Source: Alphaproteobacteria bacterium
GTDB taxonomy: Bacteria > Pseudomonadota > Alphaproteobacteria > Micavibrionales > Micavibrionaceae
Reading direction: 5' to 3'
NCBI GenBank assembly: GCA_020442385.1
Contig: JAGRKE010000020.1
Span: 1-64,000, forward strand
Length of the DNA: 64,000 bases
Position numbers and translations under genes: made by a program. Shown here piece by piece: positions 61,418 to 64,000 of the stretch. Under the pieces are notes generated by a model. The model was not told the DNA's origin, made no database searches, and saw nothing but the letters and a program-made list of their open reading frames with translations. How positions within the stretch are numbered: the stretch's first letter is position 1; each line of letters opens with the position of its first letter.

Positions 61418-64000
61418 ACGCTCAGCGCCTCATCGACCAGTTTGGCTTGTTCGGCCTGGTGGCGGGAGAGCAGACCCGTCGCCGGAGCCGCGGCCGCCGC
61501 GCGGCCAACATAGCGTGCCCGGCTCGACTTGGTTTTCACCTGCCCCAGAACCTCTTCAATCAGCGGATCAACAAAGGTCCATGCGCCCTGATTTTTCGGC
61601 TCTTCCTGACACCAGATCACTTCTGCGTTTTTAAATTGCGCCAGTTCTTTTGCAAGCTCTTCTGTCGCGAAGGGGTAGAGCTGCTCCAGACGCAGGATAT
61701 AAATATCCTCGATGCCGCGGTCGCGGCGTTCTTGCAGCAGGTCGTAATAGACCTTACCCGTACACAGCACCACGCGCTTGATCTTGTCCGGCTTGGCCAG
61801 AAGCGTTTGATGATCGTCATCCCACAAGAAGCGGTGGAAAGTGCTATCGCCCATGAAGTCCTCAATCTTTGAGGTGGCCAGTTTATGGCGCAGCAAAGAT
61901 TTCGGCGTCATCATAATCAGAGGCTTGCGGAAATCGCGCACCATCTGACGGCGCAGAATGTGGAAGTAGTTGGCCGGGGTGGTACAGTTCGCCACCTGCC
62001 AGTTATCTTCGGCGCAGGCCTGCAAGAAGCGCTCAAAGCGCGCGGAGGAGTGCTCCGGCCCCTGCCCCTCATAGCCGTGCGGCAAGAGCATCACGAGGCC
62101 CGACATGCGCAGCCACTTGATCTCACCCGATGAAATGAACTGGTCGATCAGCACCTGCGCGCCATTCACGAAATCCCCGAACTGCGCTTCCCAGAGGGTC
62201 AGCGTTTTCGGATCGGCCAGTGAATAGCCGTATTCAAAACCGAGCACGGCGGCTTCGGATAGCGGGCTGTCATGCGCCTCAAAATTGTTGTCATCCCCGG
62301 TCAATGTATCGAGCGGGATATATTTATTTTCATTTTCCTGATCGTACCAAATCGCATGACGGTGCGAGAACGTACCCCGCCCGACATCTTGCCCGGACAA
62401 GCGCACAGAGAATTTTTCCTGCAGCAAAGAACCGAAGGCGAGCGCCTCCCCGGTGGCCCAGTCGAAACCTTCGCCGCCGTCGAACATTGCTTTTTTCGTA
62501 TCCAAAACGCGCTGGAGCTTTTTATTCACGGTGAAACCATCGGGCACGGTTGTAAGCGTCTGAGCCAGTTGTTTCATTTCACCATCTGTGATGGCGGTCT
62601 TACCCCGGCGCGGGCCCGCTTCGGCGGTTTTCAGACCCGACCACGCACCCTCAAGCATATCGGCGCTGTTGGCCTTAAAGCTGCTGGCGGCCTCGAAAGC
62701 CTCTTCGAGAATGTCGTTGAATTTTTGTACAATCGCATCGTCATCCGCTTGCGTGATCACACCTTCCGCGATCAGCTGCTTGGCATATTTGCTGCGCGCG
62801 GTTTCTTGGCCTGCGATTTTTTTGTACATCAGCGGCTGCGTGAAGGCAGGCTCATCGCCCTCATTGTGGCCGAAGCGGCGGTAACAGAACATATCAATCA
62901 CCACATCACGCTGGAACGTCTGACGAAATTCGGTCGCGATGCGCGCCACATGCACTACGGCCTCCGGATCATCGCCATTCACGTGCAAAATAGGCGCGGA
63001 GAGCATTTTCGCCACATCCGTACAATACGGGCCGGAGCGGGAAAATTTCGGCATGGTGGTAAAGCCGATCTGGTTGTTGATCACGATATGGATCGTGCCG
63101 CCAACGCGGTAGCCCGGCAGTTCGGAAATCATCAGTGTTTCTGCGGTAATGCCCTGCCCGGCGAAAGCCGCATCCCCGTGAAGCAAAAGCGGCAACACGG
63201 CTTTGGATTGAATATCTTTACGCTGGCGCTGTTTCGCGCGCACCTTGCCGATTACAACCGGGTTCACAAATTCCAGGTGCGAGGGGTTGGCGGTCAGTGA
63301 GAGGTGAATTTCATTGCCATCAAAATCACGATCAGACGAAGTTCCAAGGTGGTATTTCACATCGCCAGAACCCAGCACATCATCAGGCGTGGTCGAGATG
63401 CCTTGAAATTCGGCGAAAATCGCGCTGAAGGCTTTGCCCATCACATTGGCAAGCACGTTCAAGCGGCCACGGTGCGCCATACCAATGACGATTTCCTCAA
63501 GACCTTCTTGTCCGCCGCGCTTCATGATTTGTTCGATCAGCGGGATTAATGCCTCACCACCATCAACGCCAAAGCGCTTCGTACCTGGATATTTTTTGTG
63601 CAGGAATTGCTCAAACGCTTCACCGGCGGTGATGCGCTCAAGAATGGCTTTCTTGCCTTCAACGGAGAAATCGGTTTTGTTGCGCGGCGCTTCAATGCGT
63701 TCTTGAATCCAGGCTTTTTCGTCCGGGTCGGTCACGTGCAGATATTCAACACCTATTGTGCCGCAATAGGTTTGCTCCAGCGCGGTAACAATTTCATCGA
63801 GCGTTCCATGCTCCATCCCCAGCACGCCGCCAATATAAATTTTGCGGCCCTTATCGGCATCGGTGAAGCCGTAATGAGCGGGATCAAGCTCGGGGTGGTA
63901 GGTCTGTTCCTTCATGCCCAGCGGATCAAGATCAGCCATCAAATGACCGCGCGCGCGGAAAGCGCGGATCAGCATCAGGGCCTGAATAGAATCTTTTGTG
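61414..64000 (-). CDS. sucA: 2-oxoglutarate dehydrogenase E1, 5' end outside the window
   Basis: The thiamine-diphosphate-dependent E1 component of the 2-oxoglutarate dehydrogenase complex in the TCA cycle. The visible part of about 860 residues begins before the typical LIRAFRARGHLMADLDPLG segment and the frame stays open to the window edge, so about 100 residues lie outside. Motifs include GMAHRGRLNVLANVMGK, the ThDP/Mg region GDAAFAGQGI, then INNQIGFTT, and MLLPHGYEGQGPEHSSAR. It ends in a TTAA shared with the convergent gene. Confidence 0.96.
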   Translation of the reverse strand, partial: TKDSIQALMLIRAFRARGHLMADLDPLGMKEQTYHPELDPAHYGFTDADKGRKIYIGGVLGMEHGTLDEIVTALEQTYCGTIGVEYLHVTDPDEKAWIQERIEAPRNKTDFSVEGKKAILERITAGEAFEQFLHKKYPGTKRFGVDGGEALIPLIEQIMKRGGQEGLEEIVIGMAHRGRLNVLANVMGKAFSAIFAEFQGISTTPDDVLGSGDVKYHLGTSSDRDFDGNEIHLSLTANPSHLEFVNPVVIGKVRAKQRQRKDIQSKAVLPLLLHGDAAFAGQGITAETLMISELPGYRVGGTIHIVINNQIGFTTMPKFSRSGPYCTDVAKMLSAPILHVNGDDPEAVVHVARIATEFRQTFQRDVVIDMFCYRRFGHNEGDEPAFTQPLMYKKIAGQETARSKYAKQLIAEGVITQADDDAIVQKFNDILEEAFEAASSFKANSADMLEGAWSGLKTAEAGPRRGKTAITDGEMKQLAQTLTTVPDGFTVNKKLQRVLDTKKAMFDGGEGFDWATGEALAFGSLLQEKFSVRLSGQDVGRGTFSHRHAIWYDQENENKYIPLDTLTGDDNNFEAHDSPLSEAAVLGFEYGYSLADPKTLTLWEAQFGDFVNGAQVLIDQFISSGEIKWLRMSGLVMLLPHGYEGQGPEHSSARFERFLQACAEDNWQVANCTTPANYFHILRRQMVRDFRKPLIMMTPKSLLRHKLATSKIEDFMGDSTFHRFLWDDDHQTLLAKPDKIKRVVLCTGKVYYDLLQERRDRGIEDIYILRLEQLYPFATEELAKELAQFKNAEVIWCQEEPKNQGAWTFVDPLIEEVLGQVKTKSSRARYVGRAAAAAPATGLLSRHQAEQAKLVDEALSV

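Overview
ORGANISM. The window is chromosomal DNA of an alphaproteobacterium with medium GC content and densely packed genes. The evidence is a class I (archaeal-type) lysyl-tRNA synthetase, an F1 operon atpH-A-G-D-C without the F0 genes, and the familiar alphaproteobacterial neighbourhood sucA / sucB / lpd / xerC / DUF484 / small transaldolase / priA / atpHAGDC. A Micavibrio-like or Rhodospirillales-related lineage is my best guess, but gene content alone does not settle it. LAYOUT. 0-3.5 kb: uvrC, a pentapeptide-repeat protein, a MarR-like regulator and tRNA-Leu(UAA). 3.5-13.8 kb: M42-type peptidase, CinA-like protein, map-radC, a single-domain response regulator, an L,D-transpeptidase lipoprotein, a pyroglutamyl-peptidase-like protein, purB, bacterioferritin and its ferredoxin, a cyclophilin and a DMT transporter. 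13.8-22.9 kb: a GH13 glucosidase, then mostly small envelope proteins (coiled-coil, lipoprotein, a PepSY operon), an orphan Phd/YefM antitoxin and a GC-rich inverted-repeat cluster. 22.9-36.9 kb: uvrB, a 25-residue Cys/Ser peptide gene, an H1-like basic protein, lysK, a YwqK/MORN protein, a DinG-like helicase with pabB-pabA-pabC, an ELM1-like protein and a LOG-family protein. 36.9-42.7 kb: the F1 ATP synthase operon with two unknown genes lodged inside it. 42.8-48 kb: spermidine-synthase-like, TraX-like and priA. 48-64 kb: the tal, DUF484-xerC, lpd, sucB, thiEDL and sucA backbone with accessory genes between nearly every pair. MAIN OBSERVATION. The conserved backbone is peppered with short, AT-richer genes of unknown function, many with their own TTGACA promoter. 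At three places (uvrB, tal, xerC) a short, in-frame second copy of the host gene's 3' end lies beyond the inserted DNA. At tal the two 54-nt copies differ almost only by synonymous changes. At uvrB the leftover tail is diverged at DNA level but clearly homologous as protein. This suggests that DNA repeatedly entered by recombination within conserved gene 3' ends, rebuilding the gene with an incoming 3' end and leaving the old one behind. Many convergent neighbours also share one short palindrome as both stop codons (CTAG, TTAA, TTATAA). No integrase, transposase or CRISPR array is visible; the only tyrosine recombinase is the housekeeping XerC. OTHER SIGNALS. thiL carries an in-frame palindromic repeat resembling Rickettsia palindromic elements, a palindrome sits between the -35 and -10 boxes of the response-regulator gene, and two adjacent unknown genes look like tandem paralogues.
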